From assembly GCF_014839805.1 (NCBI RefSeq), contig NC_051131.1:7242913-7306912 (forward strand): a stretch of 64,000 nucleotides of DNA, in the 5' to 3' direction. This stretch comes from Manduca sexta. Taxonomy: Eukaryota; Arthropoda; Insecta; Lepidoptera; Sphingidae. The notes under the pieces are model-generated. The model saw nothing but the letters and a program-made list of their open reading frames with translations, had not been told where the DNA came from and made no database searches. A program made the position numbers and the translations under genes. This document shows positions 22,201 to 33,477 of this stretch, piece by piece (the first letter of the stretch is position 1; the number at the start of each line of letters is the position of its first letter).

Positions 22201-25200
22201 TTACAAAAGTAATAAATTACGCTGTACACTGTTAGAGAGGTGCTTGGGAGGAAACTCCAGGCGCAGCAGGACGTGGGAGCGAGACCCCTGGTGCTACGCC
22301 TTCAGCGCGGGTGTGGGATGCTACTCCTGGACATATTACACCAGGCCATGCTACACCTGGCAGAGAAACACCAGCTCAGCATACCTCCAGGCGGAACCGT
22401 TGGGATGAAACCCCAAAGACGGATAGAGGTAATTTTCCTTTATCAGTTTCATTTATAATACATAAGTTGGTTTCTATTTGTGTACGCGTTATAAAAATAT
22501 ATTACTCTCTATATTCCTTTTGTAGAGACTCCTGGACACAATAGTGGGTGGGCTGAGACACCACGCACTGACCGCGGCACAGGTGTGGATACTATTCAGG
22601 AAACACCGACACCTTCTGCAAAGCGCCGATCGCGATGGGACGAGACTCCGGGCGCAACGCCGGCCGCGGCCACACCGACTCCTTCTCACGCCACCCCCTC
22701 GCACGCGACCCCGTCACACGCGACGCCTTCTCTGGCGACACCTACACCACACACACCTGTATTCACTCCTGGAGGTGTAAGTATTTATCCAAAAAATCCG
22801 AATAAATAATTATATAATATTTCTTTATGAAATATGAAGATGATGTTTACATAAAGCAATTAATGAATAACTCTTAAAAATAGATCCAAATTTTACTATT
22901 TTACAATAAATCTGGTGGGTTTGCTGTAGAGAACAAGTTTCGAAAAATAGTTGATTGTATGGAAATTAATATTTTACAGTCTACACCTGTTGGTGTAAAG
23001 GCCATGGGAATGGCTACACCAACCCCTGGACATGTGGCGGCCATGACTCCAGAGCAGTTGCAAGCTTATCGCTGGGAAAAAGAAATAGATGAACGCAACA
23101 GACCATACACAGATGAAGAACTGGATGCCATGTTCCCACCTGGGTACAAGGTTTTGCCACCTCCTGCAGGTATGCATTCGATAGAAATATAAGTATGATT
23201 TTATTTCAGTATGTTTGATTGATAATTTTATAAACTTCACAATTACACCATAGTTATTAATCCAAAATTTAGTTTCAGGACACATGTATTGATCAAAGCC
23301 ATCTTCACAATATGGATCAATATCAACGAAAGTGATCAAATGATACATGTGTTTTAAATTATGAAAGTTAGAATCTATTTTAATAGAAAGTTTTTCTTTC
23401 AGATGAATGATGTCAGAATTTACAGTCTCATGCCATCGGATTTACTGCAGTTTACGCTTTCTTATTCTCTGTTGCTGAATTGTGTATTTTAAAAAATTGT
23501 GCGTGCTTATTTACGCCCCCACTACTCGACTCTTCAATCGTTAACTTAGTATATTGTTGCCCAGGTTATGTACCAATTCGGACTCCGGCTCGTAAGCTGA
23601 CCGCAACCCCCACACCCTTGGGTGGTACCCCAATCGGCTTTTTCATGCAGACGGAGGAACTGGGCGGGTCCGCGGCGGCCGCAGCGCGCCTGCTCGACCC
23701 GCAGCCCAAAGGTAGCCAGCAACTGCCATTCATGAAGCCTGAAGATGCTCAGTATTTTGACAAACTTCTCATTGACGTCGACGAGGATGCTCTTTCCCCC
23801 GAGGAACTGAAGGAGAGGAAGATAATGAAGCTGCTGTTGAAAATAAAGGTAACTTTTTAATTATCTTCGCATTTTTAATATACTGTTAATTAAAAATTTA
23901 TTGAACTCATTTACTTTTCTGCATTTTTGTTTTTTTTTATTATGACACCTTTTTAAGTTAGCAATTTTTTTTATAGAATGGTACTCCACCTATGTGTAAG
24001 GCAGCACTACGTCAAATCACAGACAAAGCTCGGGAATTCGGAGCTGGGCCGCTGTTCAATCAAATATTGCCATTGCTTATGAGTCCCACACTTGAAGACC
24101 AAGAGAGACATTTATTGGTTAAAGTTATTGACAGAATTCTGTACAAATTGGATGACTTGGTCCGACCATATGTCCATAAGGTAAGTGCAATACTACCAAA
24201 GAACCAAGTCTTACACTATGTAGATAGGTATTATTTTTTTTTAAATAATATTTATTTTGCAAGAGGTAACATATTGCAGTGTTGTCAGACATATAAATTT
24301 GGCTGCATATGTATAGATTTTTACAATATATGCCCTATTGATAAAAATGTAGATTTATGCAATTCATATAATACAGACTTTTCATATTAGAAATATATTT
24401 AATACCCCTCGGCGACTGGCAACACTGACACAATGTCCCAAAATACACAACAAAAACAAAATACAAACATTTTACGCTTGACAAGTGGTTTTATGCAATG
24501 TGTTTAATGCTCATCACTTTATTATATCTATAAATATATTTTCTTTTTAGATATTAGTCGTCATTGAACCCCTTCTCATTGACGAAGATTACTATGCCCG
24601 TGTGGAGGGCCGTGAAATCATCTCCAATTTAGCCAAAGCTGCTGGTCTCGCCACCATGATCTCCACAATGAGACCAGATATTGATAACATTGATGAATAC
24701 GTGCGAAACACAACCGCCAGAGCATTTGCCGTTGTTGCGTCTGCTTTAGGTAACGCTATTCAAATAATTTGATTAGATATTCACATTTTTATTTTATTTT
24801 AACAATGTAAATTAACATTATTGTAAACAGGTATACCATCACTGTTGCCGTTTTTGAAAGCTGTTTGTAGATCAAAGAAATCTTGGCAAGCAAGACACAC
24901 GGGAATAAAGATTGTTCAACAAATTGCTATTTTAATGGGTTGTGCTATATTGCCTCATTTAAAATCACTTGTGGAGATCATTGAACACGGTATGTGAAGT
25001 ATCATAAGGATTAAATTTATTGTACTAAGTATCATGATGAAAATAAACATTTCATTTAGCAGGTACAGAAATGTTATAAATGATCATGGTTTTCTTAATT
25101 ATATTTTATTGTGTACAGTGATATTCTATTACTAAGAACAATGTAACTAAATCCAATAACAAGTATTTACCTGAATACTTTCTCCATTCAGGTTTAGTAG

Positions 25201-28200
25201 ATGAGCAACAAAAGGTGCGCACAATCACGGCGTTGGCGAGTGCCGCTCTCGCAGAAGCCGCCACACCTTACGGCATTGAATCCTTCGACTCTGTTCTGAA
25301 ACCACTGTGGAAAGGTATCCGCACACATCGTGGTAAAGGTCTGGCTGCGTTCTTGAAAGCAATTGGTTATCTGATTCCACTTATGGATGCTGAATATGCC
25401 AATTATTATACCAGGGAAGTGATGCTTATCCTTATTCGAGAGTTTCAGTCGCCTGATGAGGAAATGAAAAAGATCGTATTGAAGGTATGTCTTTACATTC
25501 TGAATTTATATCGTATTTGTATGTTTTTAGTCTTTGTACTATTGTAGGAATGTATGACTTGAAGAATTTGTTTTTAGGTAGTGAAACAGTGCTGTGGCAC
25601 AGATGGTGTGGAGCCCCAGTACATTATGGATGAGATCTTGCCGCATTTCTTCAAACATTTCTGGAATCATCGCATGGCACTTGATAGACGAAACTACCGT
25701 CAACTTGTAGACACTACAGTCGAAATCGCAAATAAAGTAAAACATTAAGATATTAATTTGTACACTAATTCTATTTCCTCAAAATAACTACACAAGTTAT
25801 TTGTTTTTTATAGCATATCTACATAAGATTTATAGTTATCCTATTTTAACCTGTTTTGTAGGTTGGTGCATCTGAAATCATTAACCGTATTGTAGACGAT
25901 TTGAAAGATGACAATGAGCAATACAGAAAGATGGTGATGGAGTCGATAGAAAAGATACTCGCGAATTTGGGTGCGGCAGATATTGATTCGAAACTTGAGG
26001 AAGCCCTTATTGACGGGATTTTATATGCATTCCAAGAACAGACAACAGAGGTTTGTACTTTATTATTAAGAAGAAATAATTATTTTAATTACAAAAAAAT
26101 AGATATGTATAACGATTTTATAATACTCATATTTCAGGATGTAGTCATGTTGAATGGTTTCGGTACGATAGTCAATCAACTGGGAAAACGTGTCAAGCCA
26201 TACCTGCCCCAGATATGTGGTATCATTCTATGGAGAATGAACAATAAGTCCGCCAAAGTTCGTCAGCAAGCTGCTGATCTTATTTCACGAATTGCTGTTG
26301 TTATGAAAACTTGTCAGGAGGTAACCATTTTATATTATTGCAAACATATATCTTGTTTTAATTCCAGTATTAGTGAGATATGTACGATTCTAATGATATT
26401 AAAATTTTACTAGGAAAAGCTTATGGGGCATCTTGGCGTTGTGCTGTACGAGTATTTGGGTGAGGAATATCCAGAAGTGCTTGGGTCGATACTTGGAGCA
26501 TTGAAGGCTATAGTTAATGTGATCGGAATGACCAAAATGACGCCACCGATTAAAGATCTCCTTCCCAGACTCACCCCAATTTTAAAAAACAGGTAATTTC
26601 CTTTTTACATGTTTGTCGTTAACTAATTGTTAATAATATAACTAATTATTTTATTTCTACACAGACACGAAAAGTGCAAGAGAACTGCATCGATTTGGTC
26701 GGGCGTATAGCTGACAGGGGTCCTGAGTTTGTGTCTGCTAGGGAATGGATGAGAATATGTTTCGAACTGCTCGAGCTCCTAAAAGCGCACAAAAAAGCTA
26801 TAAGACGAGCGACCGTAAATACATTTGGTTATATAGCTAAAGCCATCGGTCCTCATGATGTGCTAGCAACATTACTCAACAATTTGAAAGTACAAGAGAG
26901 ACAAAACAGGTAACCACATCAAGTGAAAATAATAGAGTACTTAAAAATTATTGGAAGCAGTGAAATGATTAATTAACTAGACATTACTCGTGGCTTCACC
27001 AGCGTAGAATTTCTTTCCCCATACAAAAGTCCCTAAATGACTGTACCGTTCCATAACACCACATAAGTAACGCCAGTGTCATCTACCTATTTGAAAAATC
27101 AGATAAAAAATAATGATTGCACATAGGAGTTATACCGGGATAAAAAGTTACCTATGTGTTAATATATATAATACTATGTCCTGTTGGATATCTTGTTATC
27201 TTCATTCCAAATCCGCATATTCAAACATGAACATCTCATTTTGCTAATGCAACAGATTCGATGTTTTTATGTTGTTCATCTGTTTCAGAGTTTGTACTAC
27301 TGTGGCTATTGCTATCGTAGCCGAGACTTGTTCACCGTTTACCGTTTTACCAGCGTTAATGAATGAATATCGGGTCCCAGAACTCAATGTACAAAATGGA
27401 GTGCTCAAATCGCTGTCATTTTTGTTCGAGTATATCGGCGAAATGGGGAAGGATTACATTTACGCCGTGTGTCCACTCCTTGAAGATGCTTTAATGGACA
27501 GGTAATTTTTACTAATAGGTTTTTATGTTATTCATTGTGTCTAGTTTTTTTTGTTTCTCTAAAACGACGACATTGCGTCAACCGATTGGTTTTTAGATGG
27601 CATGTGTGACACAAAACCTAAAACATAACTTTGTTTTACCATGTTTCCTATTCCGGAACGACAAAGTGTTAAGTCTGAATTTAATGGAAAGTATATTTGG
27701 TGAAAATATAAAGTTGAACGACGAAAGATGTTGCGTCCTTGCGTCGCTCAAAAAAAATCGCAATTATTGTGGCAATTTATTAATTTTAAAACAATTAATA
27801 ATAGTTTTAAAATTTTTATAATTGAGTAATTTCTCACCATTACAACTACTTACTCTAAATAAGGTAAATAATGCAATGTGTATATATATACATTTTCGTA
27901 TTTCTAGAGATCTAGTGCACAGACAGACCGCGTGTGCTGCAATTAAGCATATGGCTCTCGGTGTATACGGATTTGGATGTGAAGATGCGCTTGTACATTT
28001 GTTAAACCATGTGTGGCCCAATATTTTTGAAACATCACCACATTTAGTGCAAGCTTTCATGGATGCAGTTGAGGGTATGAGAGTGGCGCTTGGTCCTGTC
28101 AAAATACTCCAGTATGCACTGCAGGTAAATCTTGCAAATATTGAAGATATTTTCGTTCATCATTTTCTACAAATAAAAAAAATTAAATACATTTTTATTT

Positions 28201-28364
28201 TGCAGGGGTTATTCCATCCTGCAAGGAAAGTTCGCGATGTGTATTGGAAAATTTACAACACCCTATACATTGGCGGGCAAGATGCACTGGTTGCCGGATA
28301 TCCGAGAATACAGAATGATCCAAATAACCACTATAACAGATATGAGCTGGACTACTTACTATGA
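19300..28364 (+). CDS. SF3B1: Splicing factor 3B subunit 1 (SF3B1/SAP155), complete gene
   Basis: SF3B1 is the large HEAT-repeat subunit of the U2 snRNP SF3b complex; it clamps the branch-point/U2 duplex in the nucleus. Twenty-one coding exons: 19300-19327, 19574-19846, 20410-20536, 20645-20724, 21272-21467, 22236-22428, 22526-22776, 22980-23169, 23565-23848, 23977-24180, 24551-24749, 24831-24989, 25192-25484, 25578-25736, 25862-26050, 26138-26320, 26414-26592, 26665-26909, 27289-27501, 27908-28124 and 28206-28364. Start: MDKIPRTHE, then [10 protein letters not shown] across the first junction. About 1,339 residues after correction; human 1,304. The N-terminus has many TP dipeptides and RWDQ/RWDE motifs (ligands for UHM domains); HEAT repeats run from exon 10 to the C-terminal YELDYLL. 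The branch-site contact segment QQKVRT is intact. Three one-base indels break the frame (exons 2, 5 and 18), while everything else is near-identical to other animals, so the gene is very probably functional. Confidence 0.97.
21612..22231. mobile_element. hAT-like insertion ending at the SF3B1 exon 6 splice acceptor
   Basis: The element begins CAGCATTGGGC and ends GTACACTG. Flanking 8-mers TTAGGGAG (21604-21611) and TTAGAGAG (22232-22239) match in 7 of 8 positions. Both ends are rich in GTAATC/GATTAC motifs, as in hAT subterminal regions. The right-hand duplication contains the intron's terminal AG (22234-22235) and the first bases of exon 6. The terminal repeats themselves match poorly, so the family call is provisional. 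Confidence 0.6.
24277..24427. mobile_element. Small hAT-like MITE in SF3B1 intron 10
   Basis: Ends CAGTGTTGTCAG and CTGGCAACACTG form inverted repeats with one mismatch. Flanking 8-mers ACATATTG and ACACAATG match in 6 of 8 positions. 151 bases, non-coding. Confidence 0.6.
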
Positions 28365-28431
28365 AAGGATAGTTGATAATAATAATTACGTGTTCTGGAA
28401 TAGTATTGTATAATTTGATAACATTCTAGGA

Positions 28432-28437
28432 AATAAA
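28432..28437 (+). terminator. Polyadenylation signal AATAAA of SF3B1
   Basis: First canonical AATAAA after the stop codon, 68 bases downstream and on the coding strand. Cleavage would be expected shortly after it. Confidence 0.7.
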
Positions 28438-29615
28438 ATATAGATATTAAAGCATTTTTTCATCTTATCTAAAACGGGAAACATAAAAATTTCAGATAAA
28501 AACGAATAAAAAAAACTGTTGGTCAATCTCGGACTTCTCAAATTATGATAAGCATTTTAGCACGCAATATCCACTGATAAGGTGTTTCGATTTTACATTA
28601 TTTACATAAATTTCAAATGAATAATGTAGTATAATGGGTATCATAAAATTTTCTAGTAAGAGCTAGTACAGTTCGATTCAAACTTTTGGCAGATTCCCAA
28701 ACTTTATTTCTCTCATAGATCCCTAAATTGTTATGTTAGGGTCACCATTACTTACGACGCCTATCAATATGATCTGATTACCTTGATAGGTGAAATCAAG
28801 TCAACATTTTAGTACTGTACTATCACACCAGATAAATTTTCGTAGACCTTCGCTTATGTTTTTGCGACCTCCATTTTTTTGGTCATGCCTACGTAGATCT
28901 CCGTCAAGTCTCCCGTGGACTCCTGGAGAGACTGGGAATCAATAACTGAGATGCTAAAACAGGTTTATGCATGCAATCAAGTCGATGATAATATCTTTCG
29001 GTTCAGTTATAATTTTTATTATCATAATATAACTTAAGCTTTTCATAAAATTATGAAATACTATTATGTTTTAGTTGTTGAATTTTGAAATGATTTTGTA
29101 AAACACTCCTTATTATGTTTTACGATTACTTTATATCTTTAAATTGTAGGAAGTAAATTATATCTATTCCAAATAAATGCCATAGAATTTGTCCCATGAA
29201 CTAAAATTTGCGGAATAATTTTAATAATGAACACCGAAACAATAACGTCTTTAAAAATTAAAAATAAGCAAACTTTCGAGCTCGCCTGTTCTTGAACAAC
29301 TCGCGTGTTTGACACGTAATATTGTGTTATATGTACCAAACGTATGTGTTCACAGCCAGCAAGTAGCATGAATTTCACTGTAATCGATGAACTGTAACGA
29401 ATTTATTGGTTCTTAACTTTTATTTGCCGTTCAGCTTTTTCGGGAGAAAATTCTCATAGCAAGCCTACATTTCTTTTTTTTATTTTTCATTTTCCGGCAA
29501 CAAAATCTCATAAACATCATTACTTTTCATGATTTTAGAGTTAATTTCTATGCACGGAACCATAAATATTATTGGAATAATAAGGAACCCAAGGTAGAAA
29601 ACGGTACATTTTCCA
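28438..29615. other. Intergenic, nothing recognised
   Basis: AT-rich sequence downstream of SF3B1. The open frames are short and antisense, with no family resemblance. No repeat structure stood out. Confidence 0.6.
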
Positions 29616-30165
29616 CTAGCCTATGTTCGCGGCTTCGCCCGCGTGATAGAGTAATCTGGGATAAAAGTCCTGCTATATTTGGCCCCGGGATAGAAGTAAT
29701 GTATTATGTCCTTTCCTTGGCATACGGAGACGGAAGGTGGACACTTGTTATGGAAAGAGCTATATCTATGCTCGGAGTCTCTGAAGGACAAAATTTTGAG
29801 CGAAATAATCCCTTAGCGAACCAAGGTGACCGACATAGCTCTGAAAGTTACTAAATTATAGTGGCAATGGGGTGGCCCCACATGTTGCAGAACAGATAGC
29901 TGTTGGAGTAAGCGTGTTTTAGAGTGGAGACTGCGTTTCGGCAAACGTAGCGCAGATGCATAAAGTCGCAGTCCAGGCTCAGTCTGTGGCGTAGTAGTCT
30001 ATATCCAGCAGTGGACTGCTACGGGTTGATGATGTTGATGTCCTTTCCAGGAACTTTATAGAACTTTTTAAAAAGAACAATTCCGTCATACATTATTGTT
30101 GCGTAACTTTAACTAAAATGGCAAACAAAATGTCACTGTCATAATCTATATAACAAATAATTTAG
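29616..30165. mobile_element. Degraded Helitron with an RTE LINE tail inside it
   Basis: It begins with CTAG followed by a CGGCTTCGCCCGCG hairpin (a minus-strand Helitron 3' end). From about 29862 to 30041 it contains a plus-strand RTE tail (GTGGCAATGGGGTGGCCCCA to CAGCAGTGGACTGCTACGGG). It then resumes Helitron-type sequence (CCGTCATACATTATTGTTGC), also seen at 8260 and 38970. The boundaries are approximate. Confidence 0.55.
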
Positions 30166-30174
30166 GTGTTCGAG

Positions 30175-32781
30175 CTCAGAACAATGACAAGCATAGAAGT
30201 AACACTATGACATTTGAGTGTACTGTGTCTTAGACAGCAAGAAATTTAATTGTGTTGCGATCCCTTCTGACATCTTATTTATTTATTTATTTTAAGGACA
30301 AACAGTGGTAATTACATTAAAACAACTGAATCTTACAAACAACTAACAATATTTTAAATGCATTACCTTTAGTTGCCACGGCATGCATTGATATGTTGGA
30401 AAAACAATTATAAAATATAAAATAAGTAACGTTAACAATCATAAAATTAAGGAACAAAAATTAAACTGTATTTAATGTTAATAGCTTATATTAAATAGGA
30501 ACATAATGACCTTTACCTTCTATTTTGTAAATGATAAATTAGTTATATAATACCATCATTCAAAACCTCAGTTTCAAAACATCTTAGTGAACTGTTGAAC
30601 ACGTCTATAGACTGGCCAAGAGAATTATACATCCTGGATAACCTGGATAGTACAAAGTTGTATTTAAGTTTGCTTCTAGCTTGTTGTGGATACAACAAAC
30701 CCATAGGCTGTCGCGGCAAGCGACTGGGAATACGTAGTTTTATGGACTCCAGCAATAGTGGGCAATCAATATGATTTCTCAAAACTCTGAACAAGAATTT
30801 CATATCCAGAACTTTTCTCCTATCATTTAAGCTTATCATATTAAAGTAGTTGAGTCTTTCAGTATAGGAGTTGAGATTTTTGCTAGCCTTGCTATGGTAG
30901 GCGAGATGTCTCGTAAACCTTTTTTGGATACGTTCAATTCGTAATTGATGTATATTATAATGTGGTGACCAAACCACACTGCAATACTCCAAGATAGATC
31001 TGACATATGTGTTGTAAAGTACTATTTTAGTGTGTGGATTCTTGAATATTTTACCATTTCTCAACACAAAGCCAAGCATTTTGGATGCCTTATTTATAAT
31101 TGAGTCTATGTGTGGGAGAAAAGTAAGTTTTGTGTCAAAGATTACTCCTAGGTCGCGTATAGTGTGGATGTCTTGCAAGGGCATATTATTTATTTTGTAT
31201 ACTGTAGGAAGGTTGTTATGCTTACGTGAGAATTTTATATGGTGACATTTAGTACTATTTAATGTTAAATTATTATCGATATCGATAGATGCTTTGTCTA
31301 TCGGCTATGGTAAATTCACAGACCTGCTAAAATAAACACTTTTCGGTCAGTCAACTACAAACCGTTGCAAATTGCTATTTTAGATAAAGGCTAAAAAAAG
31401 ATATCAAAACCCTATTTGGTATTCAAGTACCAAAAAAAGTCTGAGTATATAAAAGCACTCGGTAAAAGCTGTTAAATTACAATAAACTATAGAACTACCG
31501 GCGTTCTTCGAGCTAAATTTTGTCCAATTTTCATTTGCTATTTACAGCAGTTTCCATGCCTTCCGAAACGTCATTTACTAAACACAAAAATGGTTTAGCA
31601 TTGAGATTATTAAATTAAGAAACTGTTAGAAATTTCGGAAGGAATGGAAACCGCTGTAAGTAACATACAAGAAATCGGCCGGAATTTCGTCTAGGAGAAA
31701 GCCAGTACGCCTTCTGTTCTTTTCTGACTTTCTTAGGCATTAAAAGATACCCAAGAGGTGGGATTTGACGGAAGCTACTAAAATGGGACAGTAAAATTAA
31801 AACACAGCGGTATCATTCATGTCACATATGTTTGATAACTTATTTCAATGTTAATAAAACTTTGTCGAAATGCTTAGAGCAAACACGGTGCTGTTTTTTC
31901 AATGCCAATTGGGACGAGCTATGGCAACGATCCATTTTTGCCTCATAGCATCATCTGTAGGGAATCTGTAATGAAACACATTGTATGAAACACACTATGA
32001 AAATCAGATAGTTTCCTCGACCCCAGCCTTCGCGCACGGTTTCCAAGTGGCTTTTACTACTACACCACCGTATATTGAAAGTAAAAGGCAATTTATGCAA
32101 AATAGTAAACTACAATATACCAACATCTATGTTATCGAAAGAATATGCAGCACAACACTATTGAACACGACTACGTAAATTGGTAAAAATGAAAAATACT
32201 TAATAATGACTGGATCGAATGGCCAACAGCAGATTATAATGTGACTACAGCATAATAAAGTATAATTAATAACACTTTTTGCACTTATGTACAGGGTTTA
32301 AGCAAATATATTAGGTTTTTTGTTTACTCACCGATGGAAGCTGATGATTTCAGTTTCATTTTCTTTACGAGAAGAAAGAGATTTACACCCCACAATAACG
32401 CAGGCCATTGCTTGTTCCTAGGGCTATATTTTACTTAAACAGCACTGTGTATTTATTAAAATTAACTACAATAATTTTACACAACATGTAGCCACTTTAG
32501 AAAAGTACGCGCTGAAGTATAACGTAACTAAATTGTGTGAGCGCGTTTGTGACATTGTTTTGAGATTGGCAAGTTGGAACATTTGACATTTTATTTGCTT
32601 TTTAATTCGGCATCATAAAGAGGACCAAAGGTAACCATTTGATTATTTTAAAGTGTACGCAAGCCGAACTTAGCAACATAATATTTGTCTCGTTCTTTTC
32701 AACGGTATTGGCCTATTTGAAAAAATTGGATAAGTATATGAGGGTAATATAGATTCCTTCTATGCTTGTTCTTGTTCTGAG
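30175..32781 (-). mobile_element. P-like THAP element, copy 1, split by a LINE
   Basis: It is collinear, in reverse, with copies 2 and 3. Ends are CTCAGAACAA and TTGTTCTGAG, with GACAAGCATAGAAG just inside. After subtracting the roughly 1-kb LINE insertion (30278-31272) it is about 1.61 kb, the same as copy 3 (1,609). The THAP coding exons are present on the minus strand (start near 32408), but a one-base loss in the second exon creates a stop (TGG CAT TGA). No clear target duplication: TGTTCGAG on the left, TTTGAAGT on the right. Confidence 0.85.
30278..31272 (-). mobile_element. 5'-truncated non-LTR retrotransposon (reverse transcriptase C-terminus)
   Basis: A 213-codon open frame (30543-31184), extended upstream without a start, encodes the typical downstream region of a jockey/CR1-type reverse transcriptase: DLGVIFDTKLTF, YVRSILEYCSVVWSP and RIERIQKRFTRHL. 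The catalytic part is missing (5' truncation). The 3' end carries a TAAA-repeat tail at 30277-30295. It is inserted in P-like copy 1 beside the ATCGATATCGAT site, which is uninterrupted in copies 2 and 3. The reading frame is open, so the insertion is not ancient. Confidence 0.85.
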
Positions 32782-32789
32782 TTTGAAGT

Positions 32790-32955
32790 TTGAACCACAT
32801 TGAGATTAACGTTCCAATATTCATTGTCAACATCTTCAACATCCTCTATCTCACTCACTCATTAGGTGCATTCGTGACGTTGTAACCTGCCATAACTATA
32901 CCTGTCCTTGTCACATACTTGGTGAGCAGCGCGCGGCGGGCTCTTCCTTCAGTAC
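32790..32955. repeat. DIRS left inverted terminal repeat
   Basis: Begins TTGAACCACATTGAGATT and ends CTTCCTTCAGTAC. It matches the reverse complement of 38446-38611 over the full 166 bases with only scattered differences. Confidence 0.92.
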
Positions 32956-33129
32956 GCTTTCAATATTCGTTGAATCAATACGTGTAAGTATCTTCTTCTC
33001 CCGTTCGGCGCTTTTAAGCCCAACGACGATATCTTATCGCTCGGCGCCTCAAGGCCCAGCGATGAATGAGCTATGTAATACTTCATAGAAATACCTTATA
33101 GAAAGTATGTTCGTATCGAGACAATGGGC

Positions 33130-33310
33130 AAAACGACAGTTTGAGGCGCCAATCGTTCGGATTGAGACGACCGCCTCCTCGAATGAGTCGACCGTCGTCT
33201 CAATTGGGACGACCGTTTCACCTCGGTTATGACGACGGTCCTTCGATTGAGATGGCGGTCGCCCCGATTTGGACGACCGCCGCCCCGGCCCAGACGCCAG
33301 TCGCACTGAG
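33130..33310. repeat. Degenerate GACGACCGYC-rich repeats in the DIRS leader
   Basis: GACGACCG-type motifs (GAGACGACCGCC, GGGACGACCGTT, TGGACGACCGCC) and inverted relatives recur about every 25 bases before the gag start. The patch is unusually GC-rich for this window. Function unknown. Confidence 0.6.
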
Positions 33311-33477
33311 TGTAGTCTCAAGTAAGACAGTATGTCGTCTCATCTGAGTCGTCACACGGGTCGCATCAAATTGAATGTTGCCTCTTTCTAAGCGACAATT
33401 GTCGTACCAATTGAGGTGTCCTTTCTTTCTTTCTTTCTAGTACCTATGCATGAAATAGCGCTTTCACTTCCAGAACC

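Noticed and set aside
22974..23348. 124-codon minus-strand open frame
   Set aside because: Antisense to SF3B1 exon 8 and its intron; composition is not protein-like.
29139..29378. 79-codon minus-strand open frame downstream of SF3B1
   Set aside because: No family resemblance, no splice context and ordinary AT-rich composition.
31981..32178. 65-codon open frame, identical in sequence to one at 60631-60828 on the other strand
   Set aside because: The identity is explained by both lying in P-like copies 1 and 3, antisense to the THAP gene's intron; no domain.
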